64,000 bases of DNA from Gnetum montanum (taxonomy: Eukaryota > Streptophyta > Gnetopsida > Gnetales > Gnetaceae). The translations under genes and the position numbers were made by a program. The stretch's first letter is position 1; every line of letters starts with the position of its first letter. The DNA lies in the NCBI GenBank assembly GCA_015680685.1, contig MNCI01033474.1:1662670-1726669 (forward strand). Direction: 5' to 3'. The notes beneath the pieces were generated by a model. That model was not told the DNA's origin. It worked only from the letters and a program-made list of their open reading frames with translations, and made no database searches. This document shows, in pieces, positions 43,836-54,697 of the stretch.

Positions 43836-45834
43836 TTAATCCTGCTTGCTATTAGAATGGGAGGTATCCCCCATAACTAAATAGTTGAGGATGGCAAGGA
43901 TTAATAAATGGAAAATGAGGATCCTTGCATGTTGGAAATATTGGGGCCTGGTCATACTTACCCCATTAGGGTTCACACACTTGATTATAATGAGCATAGT
44001 GGGGAAATTTGTACGATGTAGTTCCCAGATAATGAGTTGACCCACTATGATATTTGGGACCATTAGATGGTTTGCAAGGATCAGGTTGTCGCTCTCCATT
44101 TCTGTGTTCATTGGGTTGTATTGTTGTTGGAGTGTGAGTTGGTGGCCCTGATGAAGTAACATGAGGCATGGGGTTTGAAGATGAGAGTGCACCACAGTAT
44201 GGGACTTGTGCTAAATTGGAAGATGCAGTGGCCTCAGAATTATGGTGGCCCTTCTTACAGTTATTTTTAAAGAAGGAGCACTTTGGATGTTGAGGAGGCC
44301 TCTCATTGCTGTTGGCAATAGTAGCATAAGTGATGTTTGTGGGTTGTTGTGGTGGTGCAGGCACCTTAGGAACAATTGGTGGTGATATGGAAGGAGGGAA
44401 AGGATGAGAATGTTAAAAGTTAGGAGGAGCGTAAGGTGCATAAGGTGGTGGTTGTGTTGGAGGCATAGGTTGATAGTATTGAGGAGAATGGTACTATGGT
44501 GAGATAGAGTATGTTGGCCCAATTAGAGAAATAGGATGTTGAACAAGAGAAGCGTCTAGGTTCAGATGATACAAAGGGTGTCTCCAGTTTAGTGGTGGTC
44601 TCCCCCATGACTAGGATTGTTGCCACTATGATCAAACACAATATCTCTGTATGAACTCGGGATGTAACGTGTTTCCCCAATGCTCCTATAAATGTAACAA
44701 TATTGGGCATTGACCCCTGGGCTGAGCATACAAGCATATGTTACATTCATATGCATGATTGGTAATTGAGCTCTTTTTTTCCTTATCCCTTTGTTCTGAT
44801 TGTCTAGTGTTTTGTCTTGCTTCTTGGGTTATCAACACTCTATCTCCAATAATTTTGATAAATTCTCCACACTTTTGATACATACATTCCAACATCTTAT
44901 TGATCTTTGCCTCAAAATATTCTAGTGATTGTTGTGTTGGCAAAGATGATGTTTCCACCTTGAGATTGGTTGATTTCTCTATTTTATGATCATGGACCTT
45001 TGTTAAGTTAAGATTTTGGTCCCGTTGATGTTTTTCAACGCTCTTCCATCTAGCCATATCTTCTTCTTCTTTTGCTACCTGCTTAATAAGCTCTTGGACT
45101 TGATGGGTTTGTAGTTCATAAAGTTGACCTTGGGCATACATTCCTAAGGTCTCTCTTGTTGCATCACGGAGCCCATCAATGATATGGTACATTAGCCTTT
45201 CCTTGGAAAACCCATGGCCTGGACAGTTGTTTAATAGTGCATAATATCTTTCTAAGTCCATGTCCAAGGGTTCATGTTGTGCTTGTTTCCATCCTTGGAT
45301 TTGTTTCCTCAAGGTTGATACTCTTGCGTAGGTTAGATATTTTTCATTAAAGACTTCTACCATTGTTGACCAGTGTCGTATCAAATTTGGTTTTAACGAT
45401 CGATACCATACTTTCACTTGATCAATGAGTGTCATAAGAAAGAGATTAAGTTTTTTCCACCTATTATCAATTTTTTTCCATGTATAGGCATCATAGAAGG
45501 CTTGTAAATGTTGATGTGGATCTAAGTCATAACCTCTTGAAAATTTGGAAAAGTTGTTCAAATTGAGCCTGGGTAGACAACTCTCTTTATGATGCCTACG
45601 TGAGATTTGAAAGGCCTCTTGTAATTGCGTTAAGATTGTAGTGGCCAGTAGGGGTTCATCATCATTAGGTAGGTTATGTCTTCGTGTGTTGGGATGATGT
45701 TCTTTTTGTTCATGTTTATAAGAAACCCCCACTTCAGGTTGTGTACTCTAGTCTTCATCGTCATATAGTTCGCTGGTTCTCCAATGAACTTCCTCACTAG
45801 GTGTGGCATTATCGTGATCTTGTAGGAGAGGCAT
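43836..45834 (-). pseudogene. gag of B
   Basis: ATG at 45834 gives MPLLQDHDNATPSEEVHW, matching C at 48226. Next come a His/Arg-rich stretch and DDEPLLAT. The capsid-like part (about 45610-45090) has YDLDPHQHLQAFYDAY, VKVWYRSLKPNLIRHWS, YARVSTLRKQIQGWKQ, ERYYALLNNCPGHGF and RDATRETLGMYAQGQ, in one open frame of 348 codons. A zinc-binding-like ECNICLYAQPRGQCPILLHL closes it at 44686. The C-terminal part continues with stops (TYATIANSNERPPQHPK; YNQVCEP). The final codons before the T-rich tract carry the AGTTATGGGGGAT motif (43868-43880). No protease follows. Confidence 0.85.
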
Positions 45835-45959
45835 TGTTGTAAATTTGTGTGTGAATTGATGTGTGACTTTTTAATAATTATTTCTTTATAAAAGATATAT
45901 TGTTAAATCCTTATACAATGACCTTGTATGATATAACTAATCTAGATAACTAGCACCAT

Positions 45960-45976
45960 CCTCGGCAATGGCGCCA
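45960..45976 (-). other. Primer binding site, tRNA-Asp type (B)
   Basis: The - strand reads TGGCGCCATTGCCGAGG, one base after the LTR end; it differs at two positions from the complement of plant tRNA-Asp (TGGCGCCGTTGCCGGGG). Confidence 0.85.
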
Positions 45977-45977
45977 A

Positions 45978-46825
45978 TGATGAGTGGTGAGATACCCCTA
46001 CACTCAACCATATGAATACAAGCGTTTTCACGTGTGATCTAGTCGAATTCCACAAATGGACTAGTTGTGGCACCTAGACAGTTAGCCTTAGGTCACAGTT
46101 CCCTGTCTTCCCACCTAGACTAGTATTAGCTTTGTCACGTATGGTTTAGTCCAAAGTGAGGCATATGATGGGTTTCTAATCTAATGCTCCTTTTGGAGGA
46201 AATGGAAAGTAATGTTTACTAATCTACGAGAGAAAGGGTAAGAGAGTCTAATCTAGCCTAAGTGCGATGAGCATCCATTCCTTGATTATCCATATACAAC
46301 TTGGAGTTCATGCACGACTACCACTGGGATTACCAAGCATAGATCCTAGGTATGCTACTGGGTTACCAAGTAGTCACACTTAAATGCTCATAATTAAGTA
46401 GTACTCATTCCACATTTTAATGTTAGTTTAAGGGTGAAAGAGATTAACTAGGAAAGCAATAAATAACAATTCATTAAATAAATAACAAAGTGAATGCTGC
46501 AATGATGAAGTAATCTCGATCTTTATTTCTGATCATGTGTGTGTCCAAGAACGTCACACTCAAATAAATGATGGTGTACAATTACATTCACCACACTGCG
46601 GGCATACACTGGAAAATAATCTATCTCTAGAGGGACAAAATTGCCAGTGTCTAGCTACAATCTAACTCTCCTCCCCAAAATGAGGGAGAGCCGCCTCTTA
46701 TTTATAGACATTGTGGCAGGCTACGATATCATGTACACGATATCGTAGTAAAGGACGTGATATCGCGTCTAGGCATGCGATATCACGTACACGATATTGC
46801 GGTTGCCCCAAATGACATTTCATTA
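45978..46825 (-). repeat. 5' LTR of B, 848 bp
   Basis: Its outer end reads TAATGAAATG on the - strand (mutated from TGATGAAACG); it ends ACCACTCATCA. U3 has two pairs of GATATC palindromes; TATAAATA is at 46706-46699 on the - strand. Confidence 0.9.
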
Positions 46826-47228
46826 GTGTCCTTCCAAATTTATAAAAGAAAAGTTTTAGCACTAGAAGTTGTACCAGTGGGTCTTCTAGTGTTACGAACC
46901 CTTTGCCTAGAAGCCCATAAATCATTTTTAAAATTTTATTTTTTACGATACATATTTTAAACACTTTTATTTCTATTATTCATATTTTTCTATATTCGTT
47001 TTCACTTGATCTTTGTTTCTAGGTGTTTGTAGAAGATACTTAATACTATGTTTGTTCAACAAATTGATTCATCTCAAAACTCTCAAATCTGTAGATTGAT
47101 GGAGATGACAAAATCTTAGCCATTCATGACATCCATGTCCATTCATAATTAGAAGATCACATGTATTAAGTGGTAGCTAAACATTGCATTTTCTAAGAAC
47201 AAGTTCAAAGGATGGTTGAATATGAAAC
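46826..47228. other. Spacer between B and C
   Basis: 403 bp without recognisable features. Confidence 0.6.
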
Positions 47229-48094
47229 TGATAAATTGTGGTTTGCCAGGCCCTGATATCAGATCCTCGATATTAGGTATGCAATATCATAGCTTGGGTA
47301 ACGATATCGAATCCATGATATTGTGATTCCTATGTAGGCCTATAAATACAACATTCAAGCACACAGGAAAGGGAAGGAGTTTGGTAAGTCTAAGCATAGA
47401 GTCTTTTTGTTAGTTTTTAGTTAATTTTAGTTCCTTCCCCAGTGTATGCCCATAGTGTGATGATTATAATTGTATGGAACCTTTGCTTAAGTATGACGTA
47501 CTTGGACATGCACATGATTGGCAATAAAGATTGAGATTACTCCATCATTGTAGCATTCACTTAGCTTTTAATTACTTTAATTGTTAATTATTAATTGTTG
47601 TCTTTTTAGTTCATATTTCCTTTATTTTCATTTACATTTCCTATTGATTAACACAAAATGAGTATGACTTAATCATGAACATTTAAGTGTAACTACTTGG
47701 TAACCCAGTAGCGTATGTAGAAGTGCTCAAGTAATGTGTGCTTGCTAACCCCAGAAGTAGTACACGAGGTCCAAGATGCATATGGATGATTAAGGATGGA
47801 TGCTTATCGCACTTACTGTTAGCATAGATTTCATTTTCCATTATCCATTAGCTTAATTAAGATTATTCCCCATCATATCTAGGAGTAGCATTAGTTTAGG
47901 ATCCCATCATTCACCTCACTCTGGACTAAACCATACGTGATAAGCAAATACTAGTATAGGTGGGAAGATAGTGAACTACAATCAACATGTGACTATTTAG
48001 ATACCACAACTAGTCCATTTGCAGAGTTTGACCAAATTGAGTGTACACACTCATATTCATATGGTTTAGTGTAGGGGTACCTTTCCACTCATCA
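47229..48094 (+). repeat. 5' LTR of C, 866 bp
   Basis: Starts TGATAAATTG and ends TCCACTCATCA. U3 (47255-47335) holds four diverged GATATC-type palindromes, followed by the TATA box at 47341. Confidence 0.92.
47341..47348 (+). promoter_or_regulatory. TATA box of the C 5' LTR
   Basis: TATAAATA directly after GTAGGCC, downstream of the GATATC modules. Confidence 0.75.
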
Positions 48095-48095
48095 T

Positions 48096-48113
48096 TGACA
48101 CCATTTTTAGGGA
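48096..48113 (+). other. Decayed primer binding site (C)
   Basis: TGACACCATTTTTAGGGA at the place of TGGCGCCATTGCC-type sites; the differences are mostly G-to-A and C-to-T transitions. Confidence 0.65.
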
Positions 48114-48225
48114 TAGTGCTAGTTATTTAGATAGTTACATCATCCAAGATCACTATAACGATGCATTAACGATATATCTTTTAGGAAAAAATTAATTGTA
48201 ACTAAGTCACACACAATTCACAACA

Positions 48226-50556
48226 ATGTCTCTCTCACAAGACTATGATAATGCAACAACTAATGAGGAAATTCATTGGAGAACCAATGAAATTTATGAT
48301 GAAGATGAAGTTTGGAGTACTCAATCTTATGCAGGAACCTCCTATATTCATGAACACCCCAACGGTACTCAAGAACTCTCATCATCCAACTCTGACACCT
48401 CTAGTGAGGATGGGACATCCCATAGAATGAGGGGGCTCATAACACCTAGGACCTTCTCAATGGTTAACAGGAATTTATTCGAGGATGATTGGGAGACTTA
48501 CAAAAGTCATGATAAGTCTTCCAGTTCTTTCTCTTCTACTACTCCTTCAATGTTAGGTTGTGACACAGATGACCATCTCTTAAGGGGTTGATGTAGAAAT
48601 AAAAATTGAGCCCATGGGCAAGGTCAAGAATGCCAACATGAACAAAGACAATATCATCTCAACTCATAAATTCATAACCTACATAGTGACAATGAACCCC
48701 TGTTGGCCACTAAGAGCCTAATGCATATACAAGAATTTATTTAAATATCTTGCAAGCATCACAAAGAAAGCCGTCTACCCAGGCTTGACTTAAATAACTT
48801 TTCCAAGTTTTTAGGAGGCTATGATTTAGATCTGCAATATCATTTACAAGTCTTGTACTATTCTTGTTCATGGAACAACATTGATAATGGATGGAAAAAA
48901 CTTAAGATCTTTCCTATGACACTTGTTGGATAAGCAAAAGTATGGTACATGTCCTTAAAGCCAAAATTAATTCGCAGTTAGCCAATAATGGTAGAAATCT
49001 TCACTAAAAGATATCAAACCTGTGCACAAGTGTCAGCCTTGAGGAGAAAAATCCAAGAGTGGAAACAGGGGAAACATGAACCCTTGGACATGGCCTTAGA
49101 AAGATATTATTTATTGTTAAACAATTTCCCAAGCCATGGGTTCTTTGAGGAAAGGCTATTGTATCACATCATGGATAGGCTTTGTAATGAAACAAGGGAG
49201 ACCCTAGGGATGTATACCCCAAAGAAACTATATGAGCTATGAACCCATCAATTCCAAGAGCTTATTAAGTGGGTAGCAAAAGAAGAAGGAGAAATAACTA
49301 AATGGAAAAATGTTGAAAGACCTCAATAGGACCAAAATCTCAAAATAGCAAAGGTCGATGATCATGAAGAGGAGAAATCAACTCATATCAAGGAGGTGGA
49401 ATCTCCATCTTTGCCAATACTACAATCACTAGATGAAATTAAGGAAAAGATCAATAAGATGATGGAATGGGTATATGAAAAATGTGGAGAATATGCCAAC
49501 ATTATTAGAGGTGGAACCATGCCCAACCAAGAAATAGGACCGAACACCACTTGACAATTGGAAAGAAGGGTTTAAGAAAGTAAGGATAAGAGCTCAACTA
49601 CAAATCATATGTATCAATGTGAAGTTTGCTTGTACAATAATCCCAAAGGAAAATTACCAAACTTGTCACATTTACATGAGTATTGGGGAGGAATGTTACA
49701 TCCAGATTTTGTACAAAAATATTGTGTTCAACCACAGTGGCAAAAACCCTAGTCATGGGGGAGGCCACCATCAAACTAGTCATACCCTTCATACCACCTG
49801 AACCCAAGCGCTTATTATGTTTAGCATCCTATTTCCCCAACTATGTCAACATCCTCTATTTCATCACATCGTTATCATTCTTATGAATACTATCAACCCA
49901 TATGCTCTCCAACAAGATCACCACCTCATGCTCCTTGCACTTCTCGTCACCCTTAATATTCTCATCATTCACCCCCTTCTACATTGCCACCAGTTGTACC
50001 AGAAGATGTTGCACCATAGCACCAACCCATGAACGTTACTTATGTTGCTACTATCAACAGTAGTGAAGGTCCTCCACAACATAGAAAGCATCCTTTCTTT
50101 AGACATGAATGTAGAAAGAGACGGCATGGCTTTGAAACCATTGCATCTACCAACTCAACACAAGTCCAATGCTGTGATGCATCTTCTCCCTCGAACTCAA
50201 TGCCTCCTATTACCTTATCTAAGCCACCAATCAACACTCTAACAACCATGAGGCCCAATGAATATAGCCATGTAGGGAGACATATTGATCCTTGCATACC
50301 ATCTTACAATCATGAGTGCCACAATGGGTCAACACCTTATCACGTGACCACATCTTATAATTTGCCCCACCATGCCAATTTTAATCAAGTGTGTGGATCC
50401 CAAGTTGGGTACATTCTAGCCACCACATTAAAAGACACCCAGTGGTTTGGATATGACCAAACTCCAATATTTCCAACATGCATGGATATGCATTTTCCAT
50501 TTATTAATTCTGGCCATGCTCAAAAGTTTAGTTGTGGGGGATATCCTCCATTCTAA
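48226..50556 (+). pseudogene. gag of C
   Basis: ATG at 48226 gives MSLSQDYDNATTNEEIHW, homologous to B at 45834. The capsid-like part (about 48780-49240) includes LDLNNFSKFLGGYDLD, VSALRRKIQEWKQGKHEPL, ERYYLLLNNFPSHGF and TRETLGMY. A zinc-binding-like YQCEVCLYNNPKGKLPNLSH is at about 49612-49671; its third cysteine, seen in B and E, is replaced. The C-terminal part (50029-50556) reads MNVTYVATINSSEGPPQH, HPFFRHECRK and KFSCGGYPPF then TAA. Stops and frameshifts separate the pieces. No protease follows. Confidence 0.85.
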
Positions 50557-50559
50557 CAA

Positions 50560-50640
50560 GAAAAATTCATAAATGTTTTTCCTTTTTTTGATTTTATGAT
50601 TTTTTTTCTAGTTTTTCATTTCCAATTTTTTGTTTTACCT
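50560..50640 (+). repeat. T-rich tract after gag (C)
   Basis: A run of T-rich sequence directly after the last gag codon, as in A1, A2 and B. Confidence 0.7.
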
Positions 50641-51940
50641 TGTTAAGGGTAATCTCATCGGTGAATAAAATACTCATGTGACTTATCGGTTGAGGTGTTA
50701 TTCTATGCTATCAAGTCTCAGGTGACTAATTATTTGGACAAGTAAGCACACAACATCCACCCATCCATTCTATTAATAAGAGGTTCTACTCTGGGTACGA
50801 TGATATCCTTGTCATCATTAAAACTTAAAGTAATTTTGTGCTCATTTTGCCTAGAGTGAAAACTGATGGACTAAGTGAGAATGACCAGGGTGTGACATCA
50901 AGGGAACTTATGAATTCTCTTTGGTGACATCTGTAGGCGCTATCATGTAGCTTGGTTGTACTAAGGTCCTTGTAGATCTAATGAAAAATGGGAGTAAGAG
51001 TAATAAAGGCACTCAATAAAGAAACTCAATGCTATTCTAGGGATCCCACTAGAAAGACATGCACCCATGCTTGCAGGTTGGTGGCTTCTTTGGTTCACTA
51101 TTGGAAAGGAAAAAGTGCCAAAGTAGCTAGAAGAAGAAAAGAAGAAAAGAAAAGAAAACATCAAAGAAAATACCAAAGAAGAATTTGCTGCAAAGAAATT
51201 CCAAATTACTCCTCCCTTGGATAAAATGCCAAGTGATCATACACCTTGTTGCCATGGTGCTCTTATGGTTGTCCATCATTGAATGAAACAATGCGATGTC
51301 ACTAATCAGAGGCATGGACATGGTCTTGATCTTAGAACAACGGGCTAATGACACATTGATCATGCCCTACACTTAGGATTCATTGTGCCTACGGTTAGTT
51401 ATGTCATATTTTGATCTCTGCAATACCTTCTACGATTCGTCTTATCTCGTTGTTCATGTGTTTTGGACTTGTGTCTTGTATAACATAGAATTCATACCTC
51501 ATCATGGTGGTATCTACATGTGTGTGTTTTGTTGCACTGGTGTAGATTGCATTTAACCCTTTTAAGTGTCTACAAACAGTTTCAAGTGTAGTTATGTAAG
51601 GGCATGATAGGTAGGAACCTACTTTGGGGAGCATCCACTTGCGTAAATTTTGTAATTTGCACTCTTTGTACATCACCGCATCATCTTACGTCCTCCAAGT
51701 ATTGCATTGCTACAATTATCTTTTCCTTTATCATCACTTTAATTTGAATGTTCCTGTGCACCACATGTCCTTTTTCCTTACCCTATTCATGAACTTCAGT
51801 GTAAAATTCTACATCATTACTCTTTTGGTGCCTTTAGGTCTCTTTAATGTTACCCTAGATCTTTCAAATTAACCTTAAATCCTTCATTTTTGACCTTGGA
51901 AATTTAAAAATATATCAAATTTTCCAAGTACCCTATTATC
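50641..51940 (+). other. C non-coding region with conserved blocks
   Basis: GGGTGTGACATCAAGGGAAC at about 50890-50909 and CTACTTTGGGGAGCATCCAC at 51624-51643, with TGTCTACAAACAGTTTCAAG at 51570. No gene recognised. Confidence 0.65.
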
Positions 51941-51944
51941 AGAG

Positions 51945-52010
51945 GGACATGATATCAGGTACTTGATATTGGGTCCATGCTAGTGGGTACACGATATCGC
52001 ATCTATAAAA
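51945..52010 (+). promoter_or_regulatory. Internal promoter ahead of ORF3 (C), U3-like
   Basis: TGATATCAGGTACTTGATAT and ACACGATATCGC (51991-52002) followed at once by a TATA box, TATAAAA at 52004-52010. This repeats the palindromes-then-TATA order of the LTR U3 inside the element, 443 bp upstream of the predicted intron. B has the same arrangement (42426-42475). A1 and A2 show no such modules in the matching region. Confidence 0.65.
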
Positions 52011-52452
52011 ACTATATATATGGACCCCTTGTGCACGTCAACGTCATTTTTCACTATTCATGCGAGGTGGGTTGAAATTTTCTATCTTGTGCACCTATCA
52101 TTCAAAACATCAATAACTTGCTCATTAATGCTTCAATTCTTGTTCTGATCAAACTTACTTAAACTTGAAGTGTTTAACTTAGTCATGGGGGAAGGGTACA
52201 CTTCAAGTCGCACATAGCTTTTTCAAAATTTGTTGTTGCCCAAAGGATATTATCAAGGGTAAGTGACCTAAAAAAGGCTAAAAAAATTTGCTAAATTAAT
52301 TTTATTTCTTCACCCAGACCATGAAAATTATTTTTTGGAGTTACCTAATCAAAATTGTGCCCAATATTAAACTTTTAGGGGAATTTTCGTGAAAATATCT
52401 AACTTTGAATCACACTAAGCAATAAATGAATCTATTAAGCCCAAGAAGTAAG

Positions 52453-52508
52453 GTATTAATCTAATTTTGTAAATAGCCTTATTGATAATCAATCTTGTGT
52501 GATTGTAG
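52453..52508 (+). other. Predicted 56-nt intron upstream of ORF3 (C)
   Basis: AGTAAG/GTATTAATC, a branch-point-like TTGATAAT, and TGTGATTGTAG/ATGG. Confidence 0.6.
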
Positions 52509-54511
52509 ATGGTCTCTAAAAGAGGAAAACAAGGAGGACCCTCTTAGGGTGCATCTAAACAACCAAGGAGAGGTAGAGGCCAAGAGCCTCCTGAAGAACA
52601 TGCAGAGTAGGAGGCATAATCATTTAGCATTCATCAAGAACCTCCTGTCACTGCACAATTGAGGCATGCCAAAGGTGGAGATAGTAGGGTACCTGAACAG
52701 GGACAACATCTTACGTGGTCTCCGGAATGTGTTCAGATAATTCATGAAAGGTCCATCTTAGCAGCTGTGATTGTGGAACTTAATTTTGGACCTTTCACTA
52801 AATTTTCCCCTAAGGTAGTCAAAGACCAAATTAAAGGGTCTCTACTATGGCTTATTCTCTCTGAGAGTGGTGAGTGGTACTTGGGGGAGACGTACCAATT
52901 TTGGCACAACAAGGAAGAAGGCACCACTATTGATATTGGTGGGATTTCTGTTGATTTCTCTACCAAGGCCATTTCAAAAGTGTTGAATCCTCTAAATATA
53001 GGATCCAAGGTTGCTCACCTATCCACTCACTCTCATGTGGATGCCTGCAAGATATGGTTAAAGAGGATTTATGGTAAGGAAGATAAAGCATATGGAGAGC
53101 TCACACTTGAAGAGAGGATCTACTTCAAAATTGGCACATATCACATTTTTCCAACAAAAGGATTAAAAAGAATTTCCACCTATGTGGCTAAAGTGCCATC
53201 TTGATGGGAAAGGTTGATGCCAACATACCCCATCTATATCTCATAGGAATTTTAAGTTTGTTTGAAGAATGTAAGACAGGGAAGTTCACATTGCCTTTTT
53301 CATACCTAATTAGGAAGCTATGTTGACATGCTAGAATCTTGGGGGTACACCAATGATGTCCCCAAAAAGGCTCAAAATGCCTCATTTTCTGAATTACTGA
53401 AGCCATTAGCCCCAAGGAAAAGTGCTGGTAAGACATTGAAGCATGAGCAAGAATAGATGCTAGGGCCCACTACACCTCAAATTGTAGGCCCTAGCCAACT
53501 TTCAGATACAAGGCCTAGTCAACAATAGGAAGTAGGGCCCAACACACAACCTACAGGATAGCAAGACCAACTACCACCACCACCATAGGACTATCGACTA
53601 TTGATGAGCCATCTCAAGGCCATCATTGAATTGGTCAGTTGGGAAAGCCATGATGAAGCCAATCTCTTTAGGGTCATTGATGATGTTGTATGACCAATAG
53701 TCTCAATTGATCGCACATGGGGTGAGGTGTCCATCCAAATAGGAGAAGGGGAATCACACTGGTCACAAAAAATCTCTAGAAATGCTACATCCTTTCAAGT
53801 GCAACTAGCAACTGGTGAAGGAACCATAGTAGTGGTCATGTAGCACTAGGATGTAGTAGGAGTAGTAGAAGTGGTTGCAGACCACATAAAAGAATCAATT
53901 AATTTCCCTATTGTGCCATCGGTAGATTTTACAGGAGCATGTGTTGCTCAAACCTTGGCTAGTCCCTCAATGACTCCTACATATCATAAGGATGTTCTAG
54001 ATCAATTGCTATAGATAGGACTAGTGATGACATCCTTGTTTGACATCCCTCAAGATGTCACAGCAACACAATCAAATCTCATTTCTACAAAAGGAAAGTT
54101 GTTCATGGAAGAGGTTAGGGCTAAACATGCAGGGGAGGAGTTAAAAAGACTCCAAGAAAAGCTTATCATCTTGCAAGCGGCATAGCAGGATCCATCCCAA
54201 TTCATCCCTATAGACCAACTAGAACCCTTTTGGATAGAGTAGCTAGCTACTTTGTCAGTAGAGAATAAAAGATTGGTAGAGGAGAAAGAGAAGGCTGATT
54301 GGGATGCTTCCAAGGCACAAGCTCAAATGCATGCATATGCCAAAGCACTCAAGGCCTTACAAGAAGAAATAAAAGCCTTGGCATCAAAAATCCCTCAATT
54401 GAAGAAGAAAAGCTCAAAGTGCTCCTTTAGAGACATCCATTTCCAAAGATTGTAGCACAAGATAAGGGGAAGAGACCCATGGAGGAGCCATCACTACCAG
54501 GAACCACATGA
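52509..54511 (+). pseudogene. ORF3 of C: basic N terminus, globular domain, coiled-coil C terminus
   Basis: About 665 codons with roughly a dozen stops and a few frameshifts. Residues 1-50 are basic (MVSKRGKQGG, KQPRRGRG). The best-kept part (52659-53204, open) has PEQGQHLTWSPECVQIIHE, WYLGETYQFWHNKEEGTT, VDFSTKAISKVLNPLN and LTLEERIYFKIGTYHIFPTK. A Pro/Gln-rich linker follows (53450-53590), then a TWGEVSIQIGEG segment. The C terminus is a long heptad-like coiled coil (FMEEVRAKHAGEELKRLQEK at 54103; EEKEKADWDASKAQAQMHA at 54280), ending QDKGKRPMEEP ... TGA. No signal peptide, membrane segment or enzyme motif was seen. A structural or nucleic-acid-binding role is only a guess. Confidence 0.8.
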
Positions 54512-54684
54512 GTTCCAACAAATTTTTCCCTTTACAATTCTGTGTCTATGTTTCAATTTTGGTTTGTTCAACCCTACACTATGGCATGAGTAATTCTTAG
54601 TTAGTTAATAATCTCATACCTATCCATTGTGTAATCAATTGAACTCATTCTCATTTTTTCTTATTTAAGGATGAGTTGTTATTC

Positions 54685-54697
54685 AGTCATGGGGGTA
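54685..54697 (+). other. Polypurine tract of C
   Basis: AGTCATGGGGGTA directly before TGATAAATTATG. Confidence 0.85.

Larger units (their letters stand above)
28402..46825 (-). mobile_element. Element B: non-autonomous Athila-like retrotransposon with gag and ORF3, split by element D
   Basis: LTRs are at 28402-29196 and 45978-46825, read on the - strand. The flanks ATGTT (28397-28401) and GTGTC (46826-46830) may be a target duplication altered by two transitions. Internal order from the 5' LTR: tRNA-Asp primer site, gag, T-rich tract, conserved blocks, internal promoter, 54-nt intron, ORF3, polypurine tract. No protease, reverse transcriptase, RNase H or integrase is seen. Removing the nested D (30765-40553) leaves about 8.6 kb, close to C (8.3 kb). 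Gag-only LTR elements are known as the TR-GAG class; the added ORF3 unit sets B and C apart. Confidence 0.9.

Noticed and set aside
49749-49762. In-frame amber codon (TAG before TCATGG) shared by gag of B, C and E as a programmed readthrough site
   Set aside because: A2 and the old copy have a CAT codon there, the same genes carry many other stops, and CAG-to-TAG by cytosine deamination in methylated transposons gives the same result independently.
52659-53204. ORF3 globular part as a cellular gene or an envelope protein
   Set aside because: It sits between an LTR-element intron and polypurine tract in two separate elements, so it belongs to the element; no signal peptide or membrane segment supports an envelope role.
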